Part shown: positions 11,301 to 24,083 of the stretch, piece by piece
How positions within the stretch are numbered: the stretch's first letter is position 1
Layout: each line of letters begins with the position of its first letter
NCBI RefSeq assembly: GCF_030272615.1
Contig: NC_081407.1
Coordinates: 373,842,632-373,906,631, forward strand
Reading direction: 5' to 3'
Origin: Cryptomeria japonica
Lineage: Eukaryota > Streptophyta > Pinopsida > Cupressales > Cupressaceae
DNA length: 64,000 nt
The notes under the pieces: model-generated
Database searches by the model: none
What the model was told of the DNA's origin: nothing
The model's input: the letters and a program-made list of their open reading frames with translations, nothing else
Translations under genes and position numbers: made by a program

Positions 11301-14300
11301 TTAGAAGCAAACAGCAAGATTGCAATGGCCACCCTTAGTAATCCTTTTCTCGCAGGCTTCTAAATCAAGCCAGCCATCAGGGTCTTCATCTTGAGACTCT
11401 TCCACAGTGTAATTCGCTTTCTTTTGGTTGTAAAAGATTGAATACCTGCACATTAGTCCTGAAGCATGCTGGTCAGATAAAAGTTGCTCTATAATATACT
11501 CATTTACATTACTTTCTTGTCTACCACTTCTGATTATCTCAAAGGCTTTCCTGGTTGCTAGTCTTGCATAGAATACTGATAAACTCCATGTGGATTCTCC
11601 ACTCCCCAGAAAAGCTTTGGTTCTTAAGCACATTTCCTGCTCAACAAAGGACACCATCTGATTTGTTTTTATGTTACAAGACTTATCCAGTCCCAATTCA
11701 GTGGAGTCAAAATAAGTACCATCTGAGAAGTTTGGAACTCCTTTCATTTTCCACAGACCTGCAACATTTATTCTTTCTTTGCGAAGTGCTCTGATCACCT
11801 GTAAAACATCAATCAGTGTTTCAGATTACTTTTAGTTAATTATAAGTAATGATTCATAAGAACCCATAATCATAATATTACTGAACTCAAATTTGTTTAG
11901 TCACAATGTTTTTCTTTATCAAATCTGATCAGCTTGTTAAGCACTTGCATATTGTAGTTTATCAAGCATATTTGCAGATATTATACCTATGAATACTCTA
12001 TTTTATGTCTCTCTAGTTCTTTGATCCGTTGGTAAGGAGTATCAAACTTACTTTAGCAAGTAGCATTTGGGCCTTGTGGCCTCTTATCCATCCATCTGTT
12101 GCAAGATAAACTGAGTCTACACTTTGCTCCTTTGCCTTTTCAAGTATAGCAGCAACAATGTCCTCCATTGTGGTTATTATCCCCATACAATTCCAATGGT
12201 GCTTTTTCCACTTCATAAAATGCAATCCAGAACTGATTATGGATCCATCCCCACATCTCACAAAGCATAAACCCAAATCATGATTCTTGCAGTTGGATTC
12301 CTCAAACCTCCAATGAACTGTACACAAAGATTAAGATTAGATCAGATGAATCAGTAATTCATTGAAGATGCTACCTTTGTTTATACATGCCATAAATCCC
12401 AAGGGTAAGAAGAGATGACCCACAATATTTAAGAAGCATGTAATTGAAAAAGATTGTAGGATAATTACATAAAGAAATCTTCTAGCCTGGATTTGGAAAA
12501 TGGGAACAGAGCACTACCATGGAACAATAGGAAGGTTCACTCAGGGAAGAGAATGCCAGAAATAAGCTGAAGAAGATAATTAATGAGGAATTCTCATCAA
12601 CAGAACCCGTCTTTAAAATGTTTTGTTTTTTAATTTTTATTCTGATGATGAATTATGCAATATAGTCTAAAACATTGATAATAAAAAATTGCACACAATA
12701 TAGTACTAAAAATCTGTGGAAACCACATGGCTTCAACGTTCTTGTGATTAATCTTAGGAGAAACTATAAAGCACATAAACAAGATACTCCTGTGGGCATT
12801 GAGAAAGATTTTTGACATTCAAAACCTTTAATCAGTTTCTAATGAGCATGACGCCAAAGAAATTGCTGGATCTTGCAAGGTCTCCCAAACCTACTGCTAC
12901 CAAAATTTTAAGACTTCCCTGTCAATCTTTTTCCAAGTATTGAATTCTGCATTAAAATTTCGACATGCCCCACAAAAAATATGAAGTAGTTCTAACATTA
13001 AAGTTGGGTGAAAAGATTGGATTACCTCCAAGGAAATTTGGGTTGCCTGGGCCAAAGGCACGTGCATGGAGAGCTGAAACTGCAGCTGAAATACAATCAG
13101 AAGGCTTGAGGAATGCAGATACAGCCAGGAATGCCCCTCTCCAACCATGGCCTGGGAAAAGCCCTGAAACGCCTACACAATTACCCCCATTCATGGCCTC
13201 CATCTGGTTGGATATATCCTTACTGGACCTCCAGTTTTTGAAAGACCACCCAAGCTCAATTATTTCCTATTCATGCATCCAAACAAATCTATGTATTTAG
13301 CATTAGCCAATCCCTGCAGTGTAAGAAGATTTATCTTTATTCTTTACACTCAAAATCCTATAATATGAATTTAAGATTCAAGAGAGTGACAATTTTTCAG
13401 AAATTACCAATACATTGAATTGCCAAAATAGATCAAAGTTTAATGTTTTATTTAAAGAGACAAGACGCATACTCACAGGTGTGTAATTGGATGGCTTAGG
13501 AGATGATCCAAAAACATCATAATTTGTGTTCTCAGCTCTCAGTTTCCAAAACATGTCCACCTTATGCCCACAGGCATTGGCACATTGGGTCAAGGAAGAT
13601 ACTCTCACAAACTTAGAGACTTCCTTCAAATCGAACCTATGCTCTAGAGGAATTGTGATCTCATTCCTTGTGTGCTTTGAAAGCCTTCCTAAATCGAACA
13701 CACAACAACATCATGCACAATTATTTATCACAAACTTCTACTATAATCAATAACCCATTTTTAGCATTGAAGAAAGTAAGATACCAGTCCAAGAGAAGGG
13801 ATCTATTAGGTAGCTGTTAAATAGAATCAGCAATCTTTAAAAAGAAATTCAAATTTCAAAAAATTGGGAATTTAATTCTGAGATCTGAAGCTTAGTTCTT
13901 TACAGGGAAACCACCCTCACAACTATTAAATAGAAACAGTGCTATTAAATAGTTAAAAATAGACTAGACATAAATAAAGAGCTTTTCTCCATAGCTGTTT
14001 TAATTAATAGTAATACGCATAGATTTTTTATTGATATCACACCTAGTCACAGCTAGTTATAAGAAGAATCATCTCATCTCATCTCATGAAAATTTACTGC
14101 CCCGGTCAAGAATGCTTCTTAGATTAAGCATATATCATATGAGAAACTACTCAGTGGATGTTTGAACTTCTGCAGCCTTCCAAGTTGTATTAACTGCCAC
14201 CCCATTAAATAGACACAGTCATCTCCATCTTTGTCAGTGAACTTGCTGAAATTCAAACTTTAACATGAATATAAGAACTTGAATTTAATAAAACAACTGG

Positions 14301-15477
14301 AATTGAATACCTTGATGTTTCAAAGGGCCTCTGAATAATGGTGAAAGGCAGAGTGTCCTTCCTGTAGCTCTAGCAATGACAGCAGCAGACATATACTCCA
14401 CCAATTGATTGTTAATCCCTAAGTAGCCAGTTACAACAGGAATTAAAAATTGTTCCTTTTTTACAAGGGGCACTACAAATGGCTCTTTTTTTTCAACTGG
14501 CTTTTTTTTAACAACAGGTGCTAAAAATGGTTTCTTTTTTTCAATAGGTTCTTTTTTTACAACAGGTGTCACAAATGGCTCTTTTTTTTCAACAGGTTTC
14601 TTTTTTACAACAGGCATGAAAAATGAGTCATTTTTTTCAACAGGGGCGAAAAATGACTCGTTTCTTTCAACAGGCTCTTTTTTTACAACTGGTGCGAAAA
14701 ATGGCTCCTTTTTTTCAACAGGTTCCTTTTTTACAACAGGCACGAAAAATGACTCGTTTTTTTCAACAGGAAGGAAAAATGACTCGTTTTTTTCAACAGG
14801 AAGGAAAAATGACTCGTTTCTTTCAACAGGCTCCTTTTTCACAACTGGTGCGAAAAATGGCTCCTTTTTTTCAATAGGCTCCTTTTTAACAACTGGTGTG
14901 AAAAATGGCTCCTTTTTTTCAATAGGCTCCTTTTTAACAACCGGTTTGAAAAATGGCTCCTTTCTTTCAATAGGCTCTTTTTTTACAGGCGGTGCGAAAA
15001 ATGGCTCCTTTTTTTCAACAGGCTCCTTTTTAACAACCTGCATCACAAACCAAAGAGCCAGCCCAAATCTACATTTCATTTCCTTTCAATCACAAACCCA
15101 AGCCAATTCAACACTCTATTTGCTTAAGTTTAACAGTTTATCACTTTCTGCTCTCGAGTCCTCTAAAATTCTGATGATAAATCATGGAATATGATCTGAA
15201 ACATTGATGCAAAAAAATACACACAATCGAATTCAAAAATAACAACCCTATTTACTTTCAATCTGTACTATTCAATTCTGACAAATGATTTTAAATTCTA
15301 AAACAATGGAACAATACAAAGTGCAATAATAACCTCTTCTGTATCAGTAATCTTCTCTGCAGCTAAGTAATAATAACCATGGGGGATTCTAACATAAAAA
15401 ACCATGTACAGCATAACAAATATGGATCCTGTCATCACTACTGTCCATGTGCTAATATACTCCACTGCCTCCCCCAT
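11301..15477 (-). CDS. Putative GDP-fucose O-fucosyltransferase-like protein with repetitive stem, six exons
   Basis: The exons on the minus strand are 15477-15334, 15037-14311, 13688-13477, 13266-13026, 12317-12052 and 11798-11301. All five introns are GT-AG and the phases agree, giving 695 residues. I chose the ATG at 15477 because it puts a hydrophobic anchor at residues 11-29 behind a short N-terminus, the type II topology of Golgi transferases. Residues 49-248 are 14 tandem stem repeats. The catalytic part begins GYLGINNQ (252-259), followed by ATGRTLCL. HWRFEE at 443-448 matches the HxRFE motif of plant O-fucosyltransferases (PF10250). VYLATD is at 511-516, and VEQEMC...STWS at about 582-602 fits the conserved C-terminal motif. 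The role would be transfer of fucose from GDP-fucose in the secretory pathway; the acceptor is unknown. Family assignment is by motif only, and another related GT clan member is possible. Confidence 0.8.
14438..15037 (-). repeat. Coding minisatellite: 14 stem repeats in the transferase gene
   Basis: The 600 bases encode residues 49-248. Ten units have 16 residues (consensus VVKKEPVEKKEPFFAP, 48 bp) and four have 10 (VEKNESFFLP type or LVKKEQFLIP, 30 bp). Every unit keeps the frame and none has a stop. The 30-bp core is common to all units; an 18-bp KKEP block is added in the long ones. Variants RNES, KNES and KNDS cluster in the middle. The array starts exactly at the 3' splice site of exon 2 and ends just before the catalytic domain. 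Confidence 0.9.
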
Positions 15478-15610
15478 CTGGGATATTAGCTCTTGTTTCC
15501 CAAAATCCAGAGTTCTTGATTCCTGAGCTTTGTTTTTCTGGTACAAACCTATATTAAGAATTTAAGAGCTGTTTATAGGATATACATGAGTTCCAGAAGT
15601 GTAATCAACG

Positions 15611-15620
15611 GTATATAGAG
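15611..15620 (-). promoter_or_regulatory. Candidate TATA box of the transferase gene
   Basis: The minus strand reads CTCTATATAC here, about 135 bases before the chosen ATG at 15477, which would leave a 5' leader of roughly 100 bases. It is the best TATA-like match close to the gene, but the surrounding sequence is AT-rich, so the call is weak. Confidence 0.35.
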
Positions 15621-16957
15621 AGCCCCATTTATGGGAATCTCTAGTTAAATGCTAGTTTGTAGATACTATAAAATACTCACTAGAGTTAAATCCCGCTTGT
15701 TTACATTGTAGTCGTCTTAGCATTGAGAGAGCATCCTGGTGATTTTTCCCATTACATTTTCTGATCATTTCAGCAGTTCAGTAAAACATCATAGCTGGGC
15801 TTTGAGGATACTAGTGAATATATAATAAAAGTTATTAAGGTATAAGTTGTGAATTGTGGTGGATTTGGAAAAGAGAATTAAATTGCCTGTAAAAGAACAA
15901 AAGATTACAGAGAAGAAGTTTGTAAATGGTACAGATAAAAGAAAAAAGAAAAAAGAAAAGGTACAATTATGCTAAGAATTGTCGTTAAAGGAGGTTTAAA
16001 TTTCTATTTATTAAAAATATACTGTATGGTATGTTTAAAATTAAAAATTAGTATATTTATTTATAAAATAACATTTAAAAGATTCTTGGAGACATCATTT
16101 TTCAGGGCCGAAGCTATTCTGGTTTCAAAACAGACCTTTTGTACAGCATGATAGCAACGTGTTAGTCAATCGCAGCCGTTTATTGCAAAATCGACGGTGT
16201 AAAACGCATGTTAGTCAATCCGTACTGCCGTTTTGAAGCTAGAATAGACGTGTCCATTTTTCAGATGTCTAATTTTATTATCAACTATTTCATATCACAT
16301 ATTTATTTGAAAAGTTTAACTTATTAAATTATTTTAAAAAAACATATTATTGAAAAAATATATGTAAAAGAGAGCGAGAGATATCATCTTTGATTCCTAC
16401 TTTTTAATTATCAAAGTGAAATAGAAATCTAAAAATTATATCTCTAGGCATCTTTTTGTAAAGATAGATATGCTAATTTTACTTTGTACATCTTTATTCT
16501 TTTTTTAAAATTGATATATTTATCTTTAAACAAATATATATATGCAAAAGATATTATGTCTATTGATTAATGTTTTTTTTTTTTTTTCAAAGTGGAATAG
16601 ACACTTTAATTTATTTAGTGGTTATTTTCATGTAAAGTAAAAGTAAAATGTGTATTTGATATTAAATCTTGTAATGTTAAGAGATATAATATTTATATGA
16701 TTTGTCTAAATATTTGACATTATTTTTTCTAGAGAAAAATTTAATAGGGGACAATTATCTTTGGAATTGTCTCACATGTTGGACTAGTTAGTGGATAAGG
16801 ACATGGTTGTGTAGTGTTCTTTTCTCTACTAGATAGTTGGCCCTTCTTGCTTTGCACTTCTCTTTGTTTCGAATAAATTTTCACCCTTCTTTTAGTTCCA
16901 AGAATAACAAATTAATAATTTAATTTTTTTAATAGATTAAAATAGTTCATTGTTATA
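15621..16957. other. Upstream intergenic region of the transferase gene
   Basis: This region lies between the candidate promoter and the LINE insertion. Most is AT-rich with no recognised coding domain. At 16160-16181 and 16209-16233 a motif is repeated: 'tgttagtcaatc' followed by 'gccgttt'. Read on the gene's strand, each copy contains TTGACT, a W-box core bound by WRKY factors. They lie about 700 bases upstream of the start codon. Confidence 0.4.
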
Positions 16958-16980
16958 AAAATAAAATATTAATACAATTA
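16958..16980. repeat. Target site duplication, left copy, of the LINE
   Basis: These 23 bases, from AAAATAAAATATT to ATACAATTA, are repeated exactly at 26134-26156. The length and position next to the 3' A-rich end of the LINE are what target-primed reverse transcription produces. Confidence 0.85.
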
Positions 16981-16997
16981 CATTTTCTTTTCTAGTG

Positions 16998-18955
16998 ATG
17001 CGTGCGAAAAATCAATGCAAAGCATCCACAACTAGTTTCGAGCACCCAATCTGGTCACGAGCAATCCACAGGGGCTTCGATAATCACTTCATTGTTCTAG
17101 CAAACAACTCTAGGATGGAGGATCCTGGTATGGCCATATCACGGATCCACGATCAAGAAGCCTTCTTTGCAAAAACAAAATATTCTTTGATTAAGACGGT
17201 TAGGGCTCCCCCTCTTCCCTGCGAAGGCTGGGATCGTGACTGGCAGATGGTGAGTCGAAGAAATAAAAGGGCAATAGGGCAACCATTTTGCCTCAACTAG
17301 ATTTCCAATCACTGTCGGGAGGAGGGTTTTGTAAAACCTAATTGGTCAATTAGTTCCTATGCTCGAAATACATGATATTCCCCAAATAAATTTACAAAGG
17401 GTAAGGAAACCCTAGGCCACCGCTCTATCTTGAATCATCAACATTCAAAGGAAGTAAAGCATCCTAAAATGATTTCACCTTCGAACCCTCCAACATTTTC
17501 AAACCGGACGGTCATTGAAATAGATACCCATACTCAGGCCAAGTATCATATGCATTGCAATGAGTGCATGATCTTTGCTCGATGGAAAGGCTGGGGGATT
17601 CTAACAGAACTAATAGCTAACTGGTTGTCTTCTTCCTACATTAACTAGGTAAAATCGACATCCTTCCTCATAATTTCCTGGCTATTGAATGTGGTAATCA
17701 GGGTTTGAGAAATAAATTTCTAAATGAGGGCATATTATCATTCAAGGGTTTTGGGTTCGATTGTTGGGAATGGCAACCCTTCTTTCTCCCATCTTGTTTA
17801 AATTCCTGCAGGGTTAATAGAGCAATTTCTCTCAAAAAATTTCATGTAGAATTGCGTAATAATGATTTTTTAAGAATAATAGGCAATAAAATTGGTAAAT
17901 TTGTAGAAGTTAGAAAATCAGCCTTTAGCTTCTTTAATCAGCTTCTGATCATTAATATGAATATAAACATTAAATCTTTAGAGCCCATCACGCTGAAATG
18001 CGACAATTATAGTCTAACCCTAGAATTACCCTTTTATAATGGCCCTTTCGATGACATTATCCCAAAAATGACCCCTTCTAATAAGCCTCACCCTGGATTG
18101 TGTGATGGCATCTCATTCAGATTTATGGTCGGAGGGGGTTTTACTTTTGAAGGTTGTAAGGCTGAAACTAACCCTAAGCTTCACACTTCTGAGAACCTAT
18201 GTCCTCACCCCCATCCCATTAGCTCCCTTGCTAAGACCTCCCGCCCCCTTCTACCCACATTGCCAACTATCAATCCACCTATAGTTGATTCATTGCCTAG
18301 GGTTCTAGACCTGGAAGAAGGCAAAATTAGGGATTTGCCCCCTCTAGAGGGTCAACCAGGACTGGCTAAAAATTCATCGTCTAGCCCTCTCATCCCACCA
18401 AAAAGGCTGAGTCCCTTGAGGTCTCCCCCAATTATGAAACTATCTTCCTCTGTGCTACTGGTGGAGAGGGAAAATGGCTCCCCGGTATTAGGAATGGCTT
18501 CCCTGAAGGGTCAATCAATCCCTCAAGTCTCAAGTGATGAGGCTTTTGAGGGGGATGAGGATCACCCTCCTCCTACGAAGGGTGTTTCTGATACAATTGT
18601 AGAAACAGAAAGTGATCGAGCGTCTAGGGAAATCAACATCATTGCCAATTTTGTAGGGGAAGAAGTAGTAAACAACCTTATGAATCAACTCGTTGACGAA
18701 ATCTGTGATGATGAGGAATTGGAAAGACAAAGGGATCTTTACGTCAAAAATCTAGTGGATATTTCTAGAGTCGACTTAGAAATAGAGGAACTCTTTATAA
18801 CTCTAGAAAATTTAGAAAATGATAATCTAGACACTCTAGGTATTCACATCTCTACAGAGAGCAAGAACTCTCCGGACTGCGCTAAATTCAGCAGGAGAAG
18901 AGGCAAAAGATCCCTTGCTGAACTAAGATCAAAGGATGGGGAAGCAATTAGTTAG
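16998..18955 (+). pseudogene. LINE ORF1 (DUF4283-like RNA-binding protein), broken
   Basis: The frame opens at the ATG at 16995-16998 and is interrupted by TAG at 17298, TGA near 17371 and TAG at 17646. A frameshift before 17705 moves it to another frame. From 17705 it stays open for 416 residues. The part with WEWQPFFLPSC and later IIGNKIGKFVEV matches the pattern of DUF4283, found in ORF1 of plant L1 elements. The C-terminal half is proline-rich, then acidic. It would have packaged the element RNA in a ribonucleoprotein. Confidence 0.65.
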
Positions 18956-19011
18956 TCTAAAATTTCATCTCTTTTTAATGTAGGGGAGGGGAATTTCCTT
19001 CCCACAGAGCC

Positions 19012-22000
19012 ATGAAAATCATAACATGGAATGTTAGGGGTTTGAATGCCCCTAACAAATAGCACATCCTAAAGCGCTGCATCTCTGATTCAAAACCAGA
19101 CATAATTTTAATCCAAGAAACTAAAATGAACGCCTCTGAGATCGGCCTTTTTGAGAAAAAACTTGGCCCCCGATAGCTAATGCACTCCCCAACTATAGGG
19201 GCCTCAGGAGGATTGGCAATCATTTGGGACTCCAGATTCATCTCATTTACACCTCTAGAGATTAAGCAAAATTAGATAGGAGGAGCAGTAGCAAGCTATA
19301 ATAATAAGCTAAGATTCAATTTGATTAATGTTTATGGTCCCACCTAGAATAGGGATAAGGCTCGGGTGTGTATGGAACTTGAAGCTTTCCTCAGAAATCA
19401 CCCAAATGATGTATGTATCATTGGGGGTGATTTCAAAGCCATTATTAGGTTAGAAGACAAAAGAGGAGGAAGTAGCAGACTTCCTCCAGCAGCTGTCGAT
19501 TTCAATCATTGGATCAATAGGAATTCCCTGCTGGAAATCCAAACGACAGAGAATGCCTTTACCTAGAATAATAGAAGGTTAGGTTTCAGTAACATTGTAG
19601 AGAAATTAGACAGGTTCTTGATCTATGGGGAAATCTCGGAGCTTAAGCACACCATGGAAGCAGAGCCTTTGCCTTTATCAGGATCTGACCACTTTCCACT
19701 CCAACTAAACTTATTGTCAAACCACTCCCCTAGAAACTGTCCCTTCAAATTTGAAAGCATGTGATTCAGAGATGCTAACTTGCTAAACCTTATTGAAAAT
19801 TGGTGGAAAGGCTCTTCGTTCTCAGGATCAAAGATGTTTATTGTTGCAAACAAGTTAAAGCTTATCAAAAGGAAGCTCTTGGAATGGAATAGGATAAATT
19901 TTGGGAATATTTTCAACAAAAAACTCTTAATAAAAAACGATCTTAAGAATGTTAACTCTAAAGTTCTAGAAAAGGGGATGGATGAACATCTCTTCCTTAA
20001 AGAAAAAGCACTACTCTTCGAGTATGAAAAGATCCAGTCAAATGAAGAGATCTTCTGGAGACAAAAACCTAGGGAGACTTGGTTGAGTGATGGGGATCGT
20101 AACACCAAGTTTTTCCATAATAGTACCAAGAAAAGGCGATGGGTTAATCAAATTTCTAGTATTAAGAATTGTCAGGGCTCCAGCTTGTTGGAACTAGCTG
20201 AGATTGCCTCTGAGGCAGTAAGGTTCTTTGACAAAATTTTAAACAATTATGAGGACTCCAACCTAATAGGCCAACTCAATATTATCAAGAATCTCCCAAA
20301 ACTCATCAACGACGACCACAATAAAAACCTGCTTAAGAAATTATCTGAGGAGGAAGTTAAATTTGTCCTTATGAAGATGAATCTGGATAAGGCACTAGGC
20401 CCGGATGGCTTCCCCACCAGCTTTTTAAAAAAATGCTGGGGTTTTATGGGGACAGAGATCACGGAAGCTTTAGAAGGTGTTAGGAATTCAGGAAAGATTC
20501 TCAAGGAGATCAACAATACCTTCCTAGCACTAATCCCCAAAAAAGAGAAACCTAGAGCTTCAATGACTTCAGACCTATAGCCTTATGCAATACCCTTTAT
20601 AAACTCTTAACCAAAACTCTAGTAGCCAGACTTCAGAATCTTCTCCCTATCATCATTAGTGAAGAACAAATTGGTTTTGTAGCAGATAGATCAATCTATG
20701 ATGGGATCATAATAGCCCAAGAGGCTATTCATTCAGTCCAGATCAATAGCGCCCCAAGCATGCTAGTCAAACTAGATATAAGTAAAGCTTATGACAAAGT
20801 TGATTGGCGTTTTTTATGTAAATGCTCGGAGGCATTTGGCTTCTCCAAAATCTGGATCAACCTAATTTTTGAATGTATCTCCACCCCTAAATTCTTTGTT
20901 ATTGTTAATGGTTCCCCGGAAGGCTTCTTTAGTAGCTCGAGAGGGCTTAGGCAAGGAGATCCTATGTCCCCCTTCCTCTTCATCATCATGGTAGAAGCCC
21001 TAGAGAGATCCATCTCTAAGGATAAAGAGGAGGGAGGGATCCAAGGAATCCCTATTACCAATGGCCTCCCCTCCTTTACCCATCAGCAATTTGTTGATGA
21101 TACAATGCTTTTTGGTCAAGGAAGCTCAAAGGAAGTGGGTGCCTTCAAAGGCATCCTCAATTCCTATATGTTAGCTTCAAGGCAAGAGGTGAATCTGGAT
21201 AAATCAGTAGTCTTCATGTTCAACATTAACCCCTTAATAGGAATGGAGGTCTGCAAAATCCTGGAGATTAGCCAGGGGACTCTTCCTTGTAAATATCTAG
21301 GTATTCCCCTAGACAAGGGAAGGAGATCTTCAAAATTGTGGGACAACTTGGTGGATAAAATGAAGTCCAGGATTAACACTTGGAAAGGAAAATGGATATC
21401 ATCTACAGGAAGGGCAATCTTGGTTAGATTGGTTTTGTCAGCGATGCCCATTTACCAACTCTCCTGTCAACATCTATCTTCTTCCAAACTTGCAAAACTC
21501 AACAAGCATATTAGAACTTTCTTCTGACAAGGTGCCAATGATGACCGGAAAATATCACTCGTGTCTTGGGATAAGATATGTAGACCTAAAGATGAAGTAG
21601 GGGTGGGCATTAAAAACCTCCAAGATCAAGGAAGAGCCCTTAGTGCCAAATTGGTCTGGAGAATGTTTAGAAACCCCCACCTTAAGTGGGCAAGGCTGTT
21701 GCACCACAAATACCTTAATGGAGGGAATCCTATCCAAATATTTAGAGAAATCAATCCTCCTAGAGGATCTTGCTTATGGAATTTCTTGTTGGATTGCAGG
21801 AGTATCATTTCAGACAAACTTACATGGAATCTAGGGACATGGGATAAAGCCCTCTTTTGGTCTGATTCATGGAGTGGGTATGGGCAATTGAGAATATTTA
21901 TGACTTTGGTGCCACCCGTTACCTCCTTGAATCACATAGAGGAACCTTGTTAAAAAATTATATCTCCCCTTCAATGGAAGGGGGAGGATGGCAGTGGATG

Positions 22001-23208
22001 GAGAGGGATGATGAGGATATTCCATCAGGGGTCAAAAGTAAGCTCATGGCAATTATTAGGTCAAGGGACATAGCCTTTGGTCACTATGAGGATAAGCTCG
22101 TATGGGATGGTTCCTTAAGAGGAGAATATAATTCCAAGGATGGATACTCTCTTATATCCAAAGCATATATTAGACCTATGTCTAAGCTCCCCTTGAAACT
22201 CTACTGGGATAGATATTGCCTTCCTAAGGCCGGCCTTTTCTCTTGGCTTGCGATTCAGAACAAGCTCCTAATTGCGGACAATTTAGGAGAATGGGATATG
22301 AGGGTCCAAGTAGACGTCCTCTTTGTGAGGTGGATGAAGAAGAAACCAACCATCTTCTCCTCAACTGCCCTTTTTCTTACCAATGCTGGGTTTGGTTCAC
22401 CAAGAAACTTGAGTGGTCTGTGGCCTTTCCTCACACCATCTTTGGCATGCTCAAAGCATGGCCTCTCCTCAGGCGAGGTTGTATCTTTGAGGGTTTATGG
22501 ACATCTCTCCCATCTTCTATAATATGGGAGTTGTGGAAGGAAAGAAATAGACATCTCTTTAGAAATGAAAAACTTGAGGTCCACATAATCATCAATAGAA
22601 TTGAGTTGGCTATTACCGAGCTCATAAACAATTGGCTTTCATCTGGCATAGTTAAGAATGCCTTAGTAACCTACATGGATGAAAAAATGAAAAAACATTG
22701 GGTGGGCTTATCTTTTCCTCTCTTTGTAGGGGATGGCCCTGGTGTAAATCTCCGATCAAGAGCTGAATATAGGTGGCAGCCCCTAGGTAAAGGATGGGTT
22801 AAATTAAACTTTGATGGGGCATCATGCGACAATCCAGGGCAAGCAGGTATAGGATGCTCTGTTCATAACTAGGAAAGCCAAGAAATCGTTATCCTTGCTT
22901 CCCCTATGGGAATCAAAACCAATAATTGGGCGGAATTGATGGCCCTAGTGGAGGGCTTGCATCTCTGTAGGAAATTAGGAGTTAAAAATTTGGATATTGA
23001 AGGGGATTCGACTATTATTGTCAACGCTCTTAGGAAAGGTAGCATGCCTAACTGGAGACTAAATACTTTGTTGTCAAAGGCTATTGACTTATGAAAAGAT
23101 TTTGATAGGTTCATAGTCAATCATATTTATAGGGAAGGTAACAAAAGAGCTGATGAGCTGGCCAACATGGGAGCGGATGGCATCAAACTCCCCCCTGTTC
23201 CTCCCTGA
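19012..23208 (+). pseudogene. LINE ORF2: endonuclease, reverse transcriptase, zinc-binding region and RNase H, broken
   Basis: The ATG at 19012 starts MKIITWNVRGLN, the opening of an apurinic-type endonuclease. QETK and SGSDHFPL follow, while the expected GGDFN reads GGDFK. Reverse transcriptase motifs are KLDISKAYDKVDW (from 20764), LRQGDPMSPFLF and FVDDTMLF (FVDD at 21090-21101). A zinc-binding RVT motif (LCEVDEEETNHLLLNCPF) sits near 22320-22370. RNase H at about 22795-23208 keeps FDGAS, WAEL, EGDST and KRADELA, a complete acidic set. Nine in-frame stops are all TAG or TGA. Frameshifts lie near 20565, 21890 and 22305. It is non-functional but closely traceable. Confidence 0.85.
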
Positions 23209-23459
23209 GGCGATCTCTCTTCTTGTTTTTGCCCACTGTTTGTCAGCATGTCTTTCCTCCCATCCCTCATGTCTCTCCCTCCAAGATTTCGTTAGCCATA
23301 CCTTAATAAGACCTTTCCATGATACTCTGCATATATATACATATACTGACATACATACAGATCTACATCCTCATTCACAAACAAATACTCTTGTATTTAG
23401 ATAAAATCTTTACGATATTCATACATTAATACAAATATACAAATACTTATATATGGTTT

Positions 23460-23800
23460 CATATTTTCACATAGGATCTAGGTATATATATATATATACA
23501 TATATACACTTTTATTTAAATATATATATATTTTTTGTTTTGTATATTTTATACATGTATTTATAAGAATATATGTCTTTATATACATATTTATTTATAC
23601 TAAGTAACATACTTGTGATTATATATTCATATATATATATATATATATTTATCAATACGTATATATATAGGTGGATATACACATATACACATATTTTATA
23701 TATATGCATAGATATTTATATATTCCTCTGGTATAATCCTCTTATAGATAGATGTCTATGCATATATACAGGTTTATATATATTTTTCTCATAGATTTCA
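23460..23800. repeat. TA-rich microsatellite within the LINE 3' region
   Basis: There are long runs of TA/TATA with interspersed short blocks, strongest at 23483-23500 and 23625-23650. It is low-complexity DNA; the open frames here are only Tyr/Ile runs. A similar shorter tract lies at 25240-25330. Confidence 0.8.
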
Positions 23801-24083
23801 TTTATGCTTATTTAATTGAGTATCCTTGATTGTAGCCCAAGCCCCTCACAAGTCTTGTTGCATTGCTAGGATAAGTTTTAAGACTAGAAGGAGGCAATAC
23901 TAGTCATAAATAGGCATAGGTATATAAATGTGCCTGCATATCTTGCAACCCAGATATATGTGGTCACGGATATATGGGTATTACTATTTAGGAAGATACT
24001 ACCTTCTTCTAGGATTAAAAATTACCCAGCTACCCTCTTCTCTATTTCCCTAAAAGCACCTCTATTTTTAGCCGACTACAGTA

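Noticed and set aside
12965-13300. A 111-residue plus-strand open frame
   Set aside because: It is antisense to exon 4 of the transferase gene, whose frame and splice sites are well supported.
14438-15037. Regular repeats that could suggest a CRISPR array
   Set aside because: The repeats are directly adjacent, coding, of two lengths and without unique spacers, in a plant gene.
14616-15194. A 192-residue plus-strand open frame opposite the stem repeat array
   Set aside because: It is the mirror of the repeated exon on the other strand. It has no start context or domain, and the minus-strand frame fits a spliced gene.
15334-15546. An earlier start of the transferase at about 15546
   Set aside because: That frame begins with TTG, has no ATG before 15477 and follows a possible splice acceptor. 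The ATG at 15477 gives a typical type II anchor.
23573-23794. Tyr/Ile-rich open frames in the TA-rich tract
   Set aside because: They are simple-sequence translation of a microsatellite.
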